From JBEKDJ01 sp050014415 (GTDB taxonomy: Bacteria > Desulfobacterota > BSN033 > UBA1163): 16,674 bases of DNA. The stretch lies in the NCBI GenBank assembly GCA_050014415.1, contig JBEKDJ010000082.1, positions 1-16,674 on the forward strand. The letters are read 5' to 3'. The notes below the pieces were generated by a model, which was not told the origin of the DNA, searched no databases, and worked only from the letters and a program-made list of their open reading frames with translations. Positions 1 to 7,099 of this stretch are shown here, one piece after another. The position numbers were made by a program, and so were the translations under genes. Numbering within the stretch: the stretch's first letter is position 1; each line of letters opens with the position of its first letter.

Positions 1-599
1 TCTGGATCACCAAACTGTGTTATAAAAAAAACAGGGATGCCGATAAAAGGCGTGATAGGACCCAGCTTTCTTAAACCCGCAAAGGCCCCCACGGAACGAG
101 GCAAAAAGGTCCTCAGCATGAAATCGGCCGGATCTCTAATAAAGGCATCATATTCCTCCGGCTTCATATACTCGCCTTCAATATATTGATATGTTGAGAT
201 ATTATCGGCAAGGCCGTGCCCTGGCCAGTAGTGTAGTTTATAGTCAATACTATCAAGCACCTTACCCGGAAAGACAAGACCAGGACCGGCAAATGTATCC
301 AACTCAAAGTCATCGAGGAACTTCAACCACGCCCTCCGAAGCTCATCGTAATCATACATGACCGTCTTGAGCGTACCCCCTGCATAATAGGCCGGAAAAA
401 AGCCCGCTGGCAGTATGACCGGTACACGGTCGGGCTCCTCCAGCTTGATCACTTTGATGAACCTGGTTACTCTTGCCTTGTACCCCTTTTCCGCTTCCGG
501 ATTGGCGAATTTGACACCGGGCGGCGAGAGCCACCGATTAAAACGTTCTTCCCGTCTTTCCTCCGGTGATAATTGTACCCATTTCTTCTCCGTTGTCAT
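1..599 (-). CDS. URO-D-like (uroporphyrinogen decarboxylase family) protein, 3' end outside window
   Basis: The reverse strand reads open for 199 codons from an ATG at 599 to the window edge, so the C-terminal part is missing. The sequence has the look of the divergent URO-D/MtaA-CmuA-like proteins common in anaerobic Desulfobacterota: an acidic N-terminus (MTTEKKW, SPEERREERF), then a KLEEPDRVPVILPAG segment near residues 52-65 (PDRVPV is the usual family opening), then FxGPGLVFPG near 103-112 and WPGHGL near 125-130. These relatives are normally corrinoid- or methyl-transfer-associated rather than heme-biosynthetic enzymes; the exact substrate cannot be read from this fragment. Upstream of the start a GGAG lies about 10 bases away, and a second AGGAG abuts the ATG. 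It is the leftmost gene and faces away from the 1687 gene across a 1.1 kb gap. The family call is from remembered similarity. Confidence 0.72.
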   Translation of the reverse strand, partial: MTTEKKWVQLSPEERREERFNRWLSPPGVKFANPEAEKGYKARVTRFIKVIKLEEPDRVPVILPAGFFPAYYAGGTLKTVMYDYDELRRAWLKFLDDFELDTFAGPGLVFPGKVLDSIDYKLHYWPGHGLADNISTYQYIEGEYMKPEEYDAFIRDPADFMLRTFLPRSVGAFAGLRKLGPITPFIGIPVFFITQFGDP

Positions 600-1686
600 C
601 TCCTAAGGTCTCCTATGGTTTTTCTTGCCAACGGGGCTATCGCGTCCTTCGCTGAGCAGCTCCGCTATACACAGCGGCATTATTCGTAGCAAGGGAGGTC
701 ATTCCCGTGAATACTGGAATCCTGAGAAGCGTTGAGTCTCGGGAAAAGCCCAAAGTGATAAGCTGCATAAGACTTATGGCGTCATCTATCACTAGGTAAA
801 AGCGAAAGAGTCCTTTTATTTGGATGAAAGTATAGGGCAAATCAGGTTGTTTGTCAACGTGGCCAGATTCAGCCAAAAATCGCACTTCCAGATAATAGAC
901 GGAATTGATGATCAAGGTCATACGGGAAGATGCCCAGAAGGTATCCCGGGAGGTTTGAACCATGGCAAGGATATGGTGGATCAGTCTGCCCCATCAAAAA
1001 ATCAATATACAAGGCCTATCGAGGGAATACCAAGGATATTTCCTATCTCTTTTTCTTTTCACACACCCTATCTCCGCTTGACATCGAAGGGAGATAATTA
1101 TAACATTTGTTCTGCTGACCGGATAGGCATGTTATGTTTTTGAGTACCACCTTAGCTCTTTGAAATGGAACGGGATTGGTTCCCGGATATCCGCCAAGGA
1201 CGTGGCCCTCGGAGTTTTTGATTGTGGTCTCTTATGTTTTGTCGTGTTGAGATGGAGGCAGTGAGCAAGACGCTGCAATACTTTCGGAGTCATCTGAATC
1301 ATCCGTTTAGAGGTCTTGGCCCTACCTTTGCCAATCTGCTCGCCGAACCCGTACGCCGTAATAGAATGACTATGGGGGGCGGACGAGTTCTTTTGCAAGT
1401 GAGCATGGCCACACGCAAGCAGGTCTAGAACCTTTCCAGTCCCGCGCGGATTTACGATGGAACGAGTGAAGAACGGCTCATACTAATTCACAAGAAGGGG
1501 GGGAGGAGAAATAGCATAAAACAAAAGAACCAGAAGACTTGGAACGCATGCATCTATGGTAGTGAGAATACCGAGCGCGATTTCAACAGTGTAAGCGGCT
1601 ACTGGAAAGGAAATTGGTATCAACATGGAGTGGTTTATGATACACGCGACTCAACTCATTCATCCGAAAGAAGGAGGGTAATAAAA
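600..1686. other. 1.1 kb gap without a convincing gene
   Basis: Several open frames occur on both strands (for example 637-963 minus, 820-1143 plus, 1132-1398 minus), but they overlap one another, lack ribosome binding sites and match no family I know. The minus frame 637-963 reads through the repeat copy at 698-724, which creates a spurious C-terminus. The frame of the 1687 gene stays open upstream to about 1429, but it has no credible start before the ATG at 1687. The gap separates the divergently oriented URO-D-like and cupin-like genes and should contain both promoters; I could not pick them with confidence. Confidence 0.5.
698..724 (+). repeat. Degenerate single copy of REP-like repeat
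   Basis: This segment begins GTCATTCCCG and ends GGAATCCTG, matching the ends of the palindromic repeat found as inverted pairs at 2261-2337 and 8634-8704. The internal palindrome is weakened (GTGAATAC in place of the GCGAAAGC-like centre). No inverted partner is seen next to it. Confidence 0.6.
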
Positions 1687-2166
1687 ATGGTGAAAACAAC
1701 GAAATACGCGAAACTTATAAAGGACGCACCTAGATTCATAAAGCCAGGGGAGATGCCAAAAACGAAATACGGGAAACATATTACGGATACACCGATCGCT
1801 ATCGAAATCCCGGGTTCAGTCCCGATGGTGCAGTCGGCAATGGGGAAAAGAAATGGCGTCAAGGTGGGGTGGTTTCTAGTACCCGTCATGAAACCTCTTC
1901 TCATGGTGGACAAACCCCATAAACATGAATTCGATCAATTCCTATGCTTCCTTGGCAGTAACCCGATGAATATCGGGTACCTTGGGGCGGAAATTGAGTT
2001 GTATTTGGGAGAGGAAGGCGAAAAGCATATCATCACCTCCCCTAAGATCGTCCATCTCACCCCGGGATTAGTCCATTGTCCGCTTTATTACAAGAGGGTT
2101 GATCAACCGGTCTATCATCTGGATATTTATCTTGCCCCCGAGTATGAACGAAAACCTCTGTACTAG
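1687..2166 (+). CDS. Cupin-like protein of unknown function (159 aa)
   Basis: ATG at 1687 is chosen because AAGGAGG lies at 1671-1677; the same frame is open from GTG 1630 but has no ribosome site there. The protein is soluble with no signal or membrane segment. Cupin-type features are visible: HKHEF at residues 78-82 (HxHE metal-ligand pattern) followed by QFLCFLG, a GAEIELYLGEEGEKH strand/turn at 100-114, and HLTPGLVHCP at 123-132 with a second-motif histidine at H130. It resembles hypothetical cupin-fold proteins seen near anaerobic catabolic genes in Desulfobacterota, but I cannot name a reaction. It stands alone, 700 bases upstream of the cyclase gene and on the same strand, so a functional link is possible but not shown. 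The family is moderately certain; the function is unknown. Confidence 0.8.
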   Translation: MVKTTKYAKLIKDAPRFIKPGEMPKTKYGKHITDTPIAIEIPGSVPMVQSAMGKRNGVKVGWFLVPVMKPLLMVDKPHKHEFDQFLCFLGSNPMNIGYLGAEIELYLGEEGEKHIITSPKIVHLTPGLVHCPLYYKRVDQPVYHLDIYLAPEYERKPLY

Positions 2167-2260
2167 CAGTTTTATGTTTCGGGGACTACCTGCTCTTAGG
2201 CGGGGATTGAGAAAGCCGATGACGATCATCTGAATTGGTCAGTTTCGCCGATGAAACCTT

Positions 2261-2337
2261 CTGGGTTCCTGCCTTCGCGGGAATGACATTTTATCCTAGC
2301 GAGTTTTTGTGTCATTCCTGCGGAAGCTGGAATCCAA
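2261..2337. repeat. Inverted pair of REP-like palindromic repeats
   Basis: A reverse copy at 2261-2287 (CTGGGTTCC...GGAATGAC) and a forward copy at 2311-2337 (GTCATTCC...GGAATCCAA) are separated by 23 bases. Each copy is about 27 bases with an internal imperfect palindrome (for example CCTGCCTTCGCGGG), and the two together could form a long hairpin. The arrangement is the same as at 8634-8704. The type matches the widespread GTCATTCCNGCGNAAGC-like intergenic repeats of proteobacteria. It lies about 95 bases after the cupin-like gene. Confidence 0.8.
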
Positions 2338-2416
2338 CATACTCGAACCCAATTCTCATGAAGAATCACTCCATTCAAATATTACCTTGATGTCTCATCA
2401 GGGAGGAGAAATCCTT

Positions 2417-2584
2417 ATGATCGTAGAAGTAGGGGTTGCAAACCGCCAGACAGCACGAACAATGCCTGAACTATCAGCATCGACTATCTGGAAGGGCTCT
2501 TTACAGTCACCAATGGCATCAGTGATGACGGTTGACCCTCCTCTCGACTTATGTGGCTTTTTTCACCTGAAAAGATCAAAGTAG
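2417..2584 (+). CDS. Short ORF with strong ribosome site (55 aa), doubtful
   Basis: ATG at 2417 follows GGGAGGAG at 2401-2408 with 8 bases between, an unusually good Shine-Dalgarno site for an intergenic region. The frame starts MIVEVGVANRQTA and ends LKRSK before TAG. I recognise no domain. The product could be a genuine small protein, a leader peptide or the remaining 5' end of a decayed gene. The same frame extends upstream through the REP-like repeat, which is certainly not coding. Low confidence. Confidence 0.28.
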   Translation: MIVEVGVANRQTARTMPELSASTIWKGSLQSPMASVMTVDPPLDLCGFFHLKRSK

Positions 2585-2869
2585 ACCGCGGTCCCAGATC
2601 CACCACCCCCTTTGCATGGTCTCCCCTAAAACCGCAAGCAGTCCGGTGGGAATGTCCTTCAGTATTTCACAGAAAAAGCTTGACATAACCTCGTAGGATA
2701 TCTAAACTTGACACTCAAGGGCAAGGTCCCCAAACATTTGCCCTGAAAGAGACAAGTCGATTTCAACTGTTGACCGCAGTCAAATTTGTCGCTTGGCTCT
2801 TATCAGACGTTAAGGTGGCTTCCGTAGAAATACCCGACTAGGCATTCACAGTGAAGGGAGGTGCTGGAT

Positions 2870-3547
2870 ATGGCAGAAAAGACAGGTAGCAATCCCGGTG
2901 CGAACAAATCGGCGTGGATAGATATCACCATACCTCTGCGCAATGCCATGGTGCACTGGCCGGAAGACCCTGTCCCCCCGCAGATTGGACGCATCCTGGA
3001 TGTGGAGAGGGGCGATAAGGTTACCATGTCCCAGATTAACATCATCTCGCATACAGGAACACATATGGACGCTCCCCTCCACTTTATATACGGGGGAGGA
3101 ACCATTGATGAGATGCCTCTGGATACCGCAATGGGGCCGGCGCGTGTTATTGAAATCAGGGATACTGAGTCCATAAAACCCCGAGAACTAGTGGACTGTA
3201 GTATCCAGCCCGGTGAGCGTATCCTGTTCAAGACGCGGAACTCGTCAAGGGTCTACCAGACGGATGAATTCGTTGAGGATTACGTATACGTTTCCACTGA
3301 GGCAGCACATTTCCTCGTTGAGAAGAGGATACGGGTTATTGGCCTTGACTATATATCCCTGGGCAGTCATAAGGATATGCCCAATCTTGTTGAAACTCAC
3401 GAGACACTGCTTAAGAATGGTATCTACATCATTGAAGGGATTAATCTATCCGGGGTAAAAGCCGGCCGATATGAACTCATTTGTCTGCCGCTCAGGCTGG
3501 AGCGTGGGGATGCCGGCCCGTCGCGCGCCATCCTGCGACCGCTGTAA
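2870..3547 (+). CDS. Cyclase / kynurenine formamidase-family metal-dependent hydrolase
   Basis: 225 residues, close to the family's usual 210-260. ATG 2870 is preferred over GTG 2861 because GGAGG (2857-2861) then sits 8 bases upstream. The signature HTGTHMDAPLHF (H61, H65, D67, H71 from this start) is the HxGTHxDxPxH metal-binding motif of the 'cyclase family' (KynB, isatin hydrolase and relatives). Later conserved positions fit too: GLDYISLGS near 158-166, HE at 177-178, IIEGINL near 187-193, and YELICLPL at 201-208 before the common xxDxxPxRAxL-type C-terminus. Known members hydrolyse N-formylkynurenine, isatin or cyclic amides using two metal ions; the substrate here is not evident. No kynurenine pathway gene is adjacent, so an anaerobic catabolic role is as likely. 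It appears monocistronic. Confidence 0.9.
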   Translation: MAEKTGSNPGANKSAWIDITIPLRNAMVHWPEDPVPPQIGRILDVERGDKVTMSQINIISHTGTHMDAPLHFIYGGGTIDEMPLDTAMGPARVIEIRDTESIKPRELVDCSIQPGERILFKTRNSSRVYQTDEFVEDYVYVSTEAAHFLVEKRIRVIGLDYISLGSHKDMPNLVETHETLLKNGIYIIEGINLSGVKAGRYELICLPLRLERGDAGPSRAILRPL

Positions 3548-3736
3548 GCAGATAGCCAGTTTCTATCCAGAAGGGGCGCTTTTCCGCAGTCTCTGCGTCA
3601 ATCATCGGAATTCCTTGTGCGTCGGGACATTAGAATTATAGCAGGCTACTGAAAAAAATCCATCTGTCCCGCGCTTCACAGGATTTCCCCCATCCTTGGT
3701 ACTTCTATAAGCCCATACAAGAAAAAACTCCTGTGG

Positions 3737-4216
3737 TTAAGGGCGTTCCACCAAGTGATAGACGAAGTTGGCAGCCTCTTCCCTTTCTTCCCAGCCTTGC
3801 TTTTGATAGAACCGACGCTGATAGGACTCGCGCTTGCGGAGATTGATCAACATCAATCTCGAGCATCCGCGCTCCTGTGCCTCTGCTTTCATGGCCTCCA
3901 ATAGCTGACGTCCAATACCCTCGGACCTGTAAGATTCGTGGACGAATAATTCTGAAACATATCCTTCTGGACCCGTGAGGATAAGATAGGGCAGCCAATG
4001 AACCGCACTGTAACCAACGATTTCCCCAGTAGGGGGCAGCGCGACGAAAACGGAATGACTATCATCTGCATGACACAATGCGAGATGTTTGACGACACGC
4101 GCCTGGGTAATCTGAGGCATCTCGCGATTGATGTGCGCGAACCAGCCGAGTGATCTCAACAATTCCGCGATGCCATGTGCATCTTTGGTCTCTGCCCTCC
4201 GTATTTGAATATTCAT
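3737..4216 (-). CDS. GNAT family N-acetyltransferase
   Basis: 159 residues from ATG at 4216, with AAAGGA 7 bases upstream. It has GNAT architecture: IQIRRAETKDAHGIAELL at 3-20 (strand 1 and helix 1), GEIVGYSAVHWL at 64-75 (strands 2-3), YVSELFVHESYRSEGIGRQLL at 86-106 carrying the acetyl-CoA pyrophosphate-binding R-x-x-G-x-G (R97, G100, G102), and RFYQKQGW at 135-142 (typical C-terminal 'YxxxGF/W' motif). These transfer acetyl from acetyl-CoA to an amine; the acceptor (protein, antibiotic, polyamine or small metabolite) is unknown. It is convergent with the cyclase gene, and about 190 bases separate the two stop codons with no clear hairpin terminator. No neighbour indicates its substrate. 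Confidence 0.9.
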   Translation of the reverse strand: MNIQIRRAETKDAHGIAELLRSLGWFAHINREMPQITQARVVKHLALCHADDSHSVFVALPPTGEIVGYSAVHWLPYLILTGPEGYVSELFVHESYRSEGIGRQLLEAMKAEAQERGCSRLMLINLRKRESYQRRFYQKQGWEEREEAANFVYHLVERP

Positions 4217-4958
4217 TCAGATTCCTTTCTGTCCAGTCCCAGCCAATCACATCCATCAAGAGAATGCGCCAAACGATGGAAATCACCGGTTTTGGTGCGG
4301 CTTAATAGGTGTGAAAATCCGCTGGCTTGTGGTAATTGAGACTATTTGATTTATTTGTTCAAAAAGGATTCAAGGATTCGAGGGTTCAGGGGTTTATGTG
4401 AGGGAACACTTGACCACCTGAATCCTTGCCTCTCGACCCCTTGCATCTTTATGATACTACGAACAGAGCTTGCACTGACGTATTCAGTTCTTAATATACA
4501 CCGGTTTCAATTTCCTTGGAAGTGAATGTTTCTTTGACCGGGATTTAGAAATTAGACCATGGGCTCCAGACCTTAGACTAAAGGAGAGGAAATGGCCAGA
4601 AATCATACAAAGACAAAAGCTCAATAAGCTCGGACCGACTCGATTTTAAGTTTGAGAACTTCGAGGGTTAATTTCCTATGTAAAGAAGCCTGCTGCCTAA
4701 TTCCCTTTGCGGGACTAAAGTCGAGTGTCTGGACTGAAGTTTCCATAAACGGGGGATAGACTTTCTCACTTTTTTCCGGAAGGCATTAGGGATTATTGTG
4801 AAAAATCTTTCCACTTACTTCCTCCTACTGAAATATCGAGTTTCGGAGAAACCTCATCATTACTAGCATTTATGAATGGTGGAGACAAGTTGGTATCATG
4901 TTTGCTTCCTTCTGATAACATAACTGTGTCGTAGCTCCCTAGAAAAGGGGATTTTGAT
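4217..4958. other. 0.74 kb gap; low-complexity repeat but no gene seen
   Basis: No open frame with a ribosome site or familiar motif was found on either strand. The minus-strand frame 4793-5023 overlaps the start of the DUF5658 gene and looks spurious. The repeat at 4366-4443 is the only structure noted. Divergent promoters for the acetyltransferase and the small-gene cluster must lie here but are not obvious. Confidence 0.5.
4366..4443. repeat. Low-complexity GGATTC/GAGGGTTC repeat, imperfectly inverted
   Basis: The left part, 4366-4392, is built from 8-base units of the kind AGGATTCA / AGGATTCG / AGGGTTCA. The right part, 4417-4443, contains similar units on the opposite strand (CCTGAATCC...CTCGACCCC). 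The two could pair imperfectly. No function is evident; such short drifting repeats occur in intergenic DNA of related bacteria. Confidence 0.5.
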
Positions 4959-5393
4959 TTGAGAGAAAACAGTCGATGCATCCTAAGAGATCGACGAGCA
5001 CGGCCCACTCCTCTTCTGAGCAAATTTGCCTTCTTGGGTCGGAGGAGGACCTTTCGAAGAATGGTCGATCAGCAGAGAGGGGGGTACATTGATTGTTACA
5101 GCGCAGAATTGTTTTTTTCCCTCATATTGATCGTAGGTCTAAACATACTCGATGCATGGTTCACAATGATCATCCTGGATTCTGGAGGGTGGGAGGTCAA
5201 TCCTCTTGTTGACTCAGTCATCGCAATCTGGGGAACCGAATTCTGGGTATGGAAATTTGCTATCGTTTCTGCCTCTTTGATTATATTGTGCCTGCACAGT
5301 AAATTTAGGTTTGTCAGGGCGGTCATATTGGGCATTACCGTGATTTACATCGGGATTGTAGTGCACCAGCTTGTTCTGATTGCTCATCTATGA
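4959..5393 (+). CDS. DUF5658 family membrane protein
   Basis: 144 residues with a TTG start at 4959, supported by AAAAGGGG ending 8 bases upstream; a stop (TAG 4932) lies just before in frame, and the first in-frame ATG (5061) would remove the basic N-terminus. Residues 1-45 are basic and cytoplasmic-looking (DRRARPTPLL, LGRRRTFRR). Three hydrophobic segments follow at about 50-72, 97-113 and 119-143. NILDAWFTM...LDSGGWEVNPLV at 62-84 is the pattern I associate with DUF5658, where the N-L-D and E-x-N-P residues recur. The function of that family is not established. It opens the run of small genes that follows 62 bases downstream and could be the membrane component of that cluster. Confidence 0.82.
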   Translation: MRENSRCILRDRRARPTPLLSKFAFLGRRRTFRRMVDQQRGGYIDCYSAELFFSLILIVGLNILDAWFTMIILDSGGWEVNPLVDSVIAIWGTEFWVWKFAIVSASLIILCLHSKFRFVRAVILGITVIYIGIVVHQLVLIAHL

Positions 5394-5455
5394 CCTGGGA
5401 TCGGTGAAGGGCTTAGTAGAGAGGGCCGGAAGGCGACAGGGGCTGAGGATAATGT

Positions 5456-5668
5456 ATGACAGCATATGAGTTCTACTGGCGTGATGTCATAGAGGGATAT
5501 CACTCGATCGGGATACTGCCAGAGAGAAGAAGGATTCCAGAAAGAATAACTCGAGAGTCAATCATGAACTACGGGAGAATCGTTCTAGGCGAAAACTTCG
5601 ACCAGAGCAATTTGTCCTTCGTTCAGATAACGATCCGTAAGGATACACTGAGAATCTTTCACTCTTAG
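5456..5668 (+). CDS. Small conserved hypothetical, 'YxxYWxDxIxG...LPERRR' paralog A (70 aa)
   Basis: ATG 5456 has GAGG (5445-5448) 7 bases upstream. The N-terminus reads AYEFYWRDVIEGY, then GILPERRR at 19-26, RITRESI at 30-36 and a GRIVLG turn at 40-45. Aligned without gaps to the product at 6784, I count 26 identical positions in the first 60, so the two are clear paralogs; the product at 7100 shares the motif more loosely. It has no signal, membrane segment or cysteine motif. The C-terminus stops soon after the homologous part, while paralog B continues 30 residues more. Size and charge suggest a small soluble, possibly nucleic-acid- or partner-binding protein, but no function can be assigned. 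Confidence 0.75.
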   Translation: MTAYEFYWRDVIEGYHSIGILPERRRIPERITRESIMNYGRIVLGENFDQSNLSFVQITIRKDTLRIFHS

Positions 5669-5976
5669 CCGACGATCCTATCGAGGCACAGATTTGCGAC
5701 CCGAATTTGATACTCAGCTGTGTTTGAAGTTCGACTCATGCTTGAGGATTACTTGCTGAAAGTGAGATTTACGGGCCTAGAGTATTTCGTCCAGACATCA
5801 ACAAAGGGTGGAAAGACTCATTCGTACCAAGGACGGAAATAACTTGTGATCCTTGTGGAAAATCGTGTGGAAAGCAATTAGGAAAAAAGAGAAAACCATT
5901 TCATCTTTGTAAGAAGGCTTTGGCAACTTCAGATAAATTCGCATCAAACTGAGTCAATTCGAGCAGAGATTCATGA
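5669..5976. other. 0.3 kb gap inside the small-gene cluster
   Basis: No gene is clear. A 34-codon frame at 5738-5842 (starting MLEDYLLKVRF) has codon use not unlike its neighbours but no ribosome site, and may be the remnant of another small gene. An A/T-rich stretch near 5858-5900 could hold a promoter for the genes from 5977 on, but I cannot identify matching hexamers with confidence. Confidence 0.4.
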
Positions 5977-6222
5977 TTGGCACGAAACTTGTTGTATTCT
6001 TGTTTCATGAGGGGTTTTTTGATTAATAAGAACCTTTGTTTTTATTACTGGCTCAAGAAGAGAATTGGCAAGGAAAGGGCCTTCAAGGTAGCAAACGAGA
6101 TTGAGAAGATTGTCCTCATCTTCGGGAGGGAGGCAGCACCTGCGAGCAATGAAGCCAAAGGCATACGGGCAGTCAATGTGGAAATTACCAATGACCCCAG
6201 CCTGATTAGAGAGGAGGGATGA
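5977..6222 (+). CDS. Hypothetical protein (81 aa or shorter), first gene of a tight trio
   Basis: The open frame ends at TGA 6220-6222, just before the ATG 6228 of the HTH gene, so the two look co-transcribed. The start is uncertain: TTG 5977 gives 81 residues, ATG 6007 gives 71, and neither has a good ribosome site. The protein contains a basic stretch (YYWLKKRIGKERAFK) followed by VANEIEKIVLIFGREAAP and an acidic tail. I recognise no family. Its coding status rests on its tight placement and amino-acid composition. Confidence 0.5.
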   Translation: MARNLLYSCFMRGFLINKNLCFYYWLKKRIGKERAFKVANEIEKIVLIFGREAAPASNEAKGIRAVNVEITNDPSLIREEG

Positions 6223-6227
6223 TTTAG

Positions 6228-6503
6228 ATGCCATCAAGGGAATCAAAACCCAGCCCCCGAATCATTACTCGACGTGAACGAACGATACTCAACCTCATGG
6301 CAGAAGGTTATAAGAATAGAGAGATTGCAGACGAGCTCACTATGAGTGAAAGAACTATGAGGGAAAAGCAGGTTAGGCTCATGAGAAAACTGAATGCTCG
6401 AAATGTGTCATCCGTGATCGATCATGCTTTGGAGAGAGGATTGATTAGCATACACGAAGTATTGGAATCCAGATTTTCCAAAAGGAAACCAGAAGCAAAT
6501 TGA
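6228..6503 (+). CDS. Stand-alone LuxR/GerE-type HTH DNA-binding protein (91 aa)
   Basis: ATG 6228 is preceded by GAGGAGGGA about 9 bases away. The product is essentially one GerE/LuxR helix-turn-helix: IITRRERTILNLMAEGYKNREIA at 12-34, then DELTMSERTMREKQVRLMRKL at 35-55 (recognition helix with S-E-R-T; the usual T-V is T-M here) and a closing helix ending in HALERGLI at 66-73. No receiver, autoinducer or ATP-binding domain is present, so any signal must come from a partner or from expression level. It probably binds DNA as a dimer. The gene overlaps the next one by the shared bases TTGA and follows the previous one after 5 bases, so the three form one transcript. It may regulate the cluster itself. 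Confidence 0.88.
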   Translation: MPSRESKPSPRIITRRERTILNLMAEGYKNREIADELTMSERTMREKQVRLMRKLNARNVSSVIDHALERGLISIHEVLESRFSKRKPEAN

Positions 6504-6742
6504 GTACAACGATGCACCAGGAAAGATTTAGAGGCATCCTATCCGTATTAGAGCGGCATGAATTAACACTGAGAGAAAAGCAGTTTATTGAAGCAGTAAC
6601 GAGATATTTCAACGAAAATGGAAAGGTAACAGATCAGCAGGAATCCGTATTAGAGGGTATATACAGGGAGAAGAGATGGATTAGGAAGACTTTTCTTGGC
6701 AAGAACAATCTGCCAAAGGACTCCACCTCCAAAGCCGCCTAG
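6500..6742 (+). CDS. Small hypothetical protein with 'LTxREKQFIEAV...VTDQQESVLEGIYREK' motif (80 aa)
   Basis: TTG 6500 overlaps the stop of the HTH gene; ATG 6512 is the alternative. AAAGGA at 6481-6486 favours the TTG. The core, HELTLREKQFIEAVTRYF at 20-37 then GKVTDQQESVLEGIYREKRW at 41-60, follows a pattern (L-T-x-x-E-x-x-F-(I/L)-x-x-(V/I)... (L/V)-(S/T)-(D/E)-x-Q-x-x-(I/V)-L-x-x-I) that I have seen in short proteins and domains of phage, plasmid and DNA-associated genes. The family's molecular role is not known to me. Translational coupling with the HTH gene suggests that the two products act together. Confidence 0.72.
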   Translation: MSTTMHQERFRGILSVLERHELTLREKQFIEAVTRYFNENGKVTDQQESVLEGIYREKRWIRKTFLGKNNLPKDSTSKAA

Positions 6743-6783
6743 ATGAATCCTGTTGAGAGGCGAAAGGGTGAAATCTTTCGTCT

Positions 6784-7077
6784 GTGGAAGCTTATGAATC
6801 TTACTGGCTTGACCCAATCAAGGGGTTTGAATCAGATGGTATGCTACCGGAAAGACGAAGAGATTCAAAGAGAGTTCCCGAGAAATCTATTATCTATTCA
6901 GGGAAAAGGCTCTTAGGCGATGATGTGAATGCTGTTGATATTTTGTTTACTCGGAAGACGATCGATGAAACGGCAGGGGAACCTTTCTGGATTGAGTCTT
7001 CTCCCAGGATTCGCTCAGAGTCCCAAAGAACAAATCAACAACAGGTTGCTAGGGAGCAAAGGTCAAAAACAAGATAG
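6784..7077 (+). CDS. Small conserved hypothetical, 'LPERRR' paralog B (97 aa)
   Basis: GTG 6784 is chosen because the product then aligns from its first residue with paralog A (MEAYESYWLDPIKGF against MTAYEFYWRDVIEGY). The shared GMLPERRR is at 19-26 and a KRLLG turn at 41-45. After residue 60 it carries an extra C-terminal tail, DETAGEPFWIESSPRI and then a Q/R-rich end (about 75-97), absent in A. No ribosome site is obvious. It lies 41 bases after the REKQF gene and 22 before paralog C, on the same strand. Function is unknown; retention of two diverged copies in one cluster suggests they are used, possibly as partners. Confidence 0.72.
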   Translation: MEAYESYWLDPIKGFESDGMLPERRRDSKRVPEKSIIYSGKRLLGDDVNAVDILFTRKTIDETAGEPFWIESSPRIRSESQRTNQQQVAREQRSKTR

Positions 7078-7099
7078 ATTGTGGGAGGTCACGACTTAG

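Larger units (their letters stand above)
2167..2869. other. 0.7 kb gap with REP-like pair and one doubtful short ORF
   Basis: The gap holds the inverted REP-like pair at 2261-2337 and the short frame 2417-2584 (listed separately). The rest, about 2585-2850, shows no gene, clear promoter or terminator that I can support. Confidence 0.5.

Noticed and set aside
352..534. 60-residue minus-strand frame inside the URO-D-like gene
   Set aside because: It is a different reading frame overlapping the much better supported gene that starts at 599; composition is not protein-like.
637..1143. Overlapping frames 637-963 (-) and 820-1143 (+)
   Set aside because: They oppose each other, have no ribosome sites or known motifs, and the minus frame runs through a REP-like repeat, which creates a false C-terminus.
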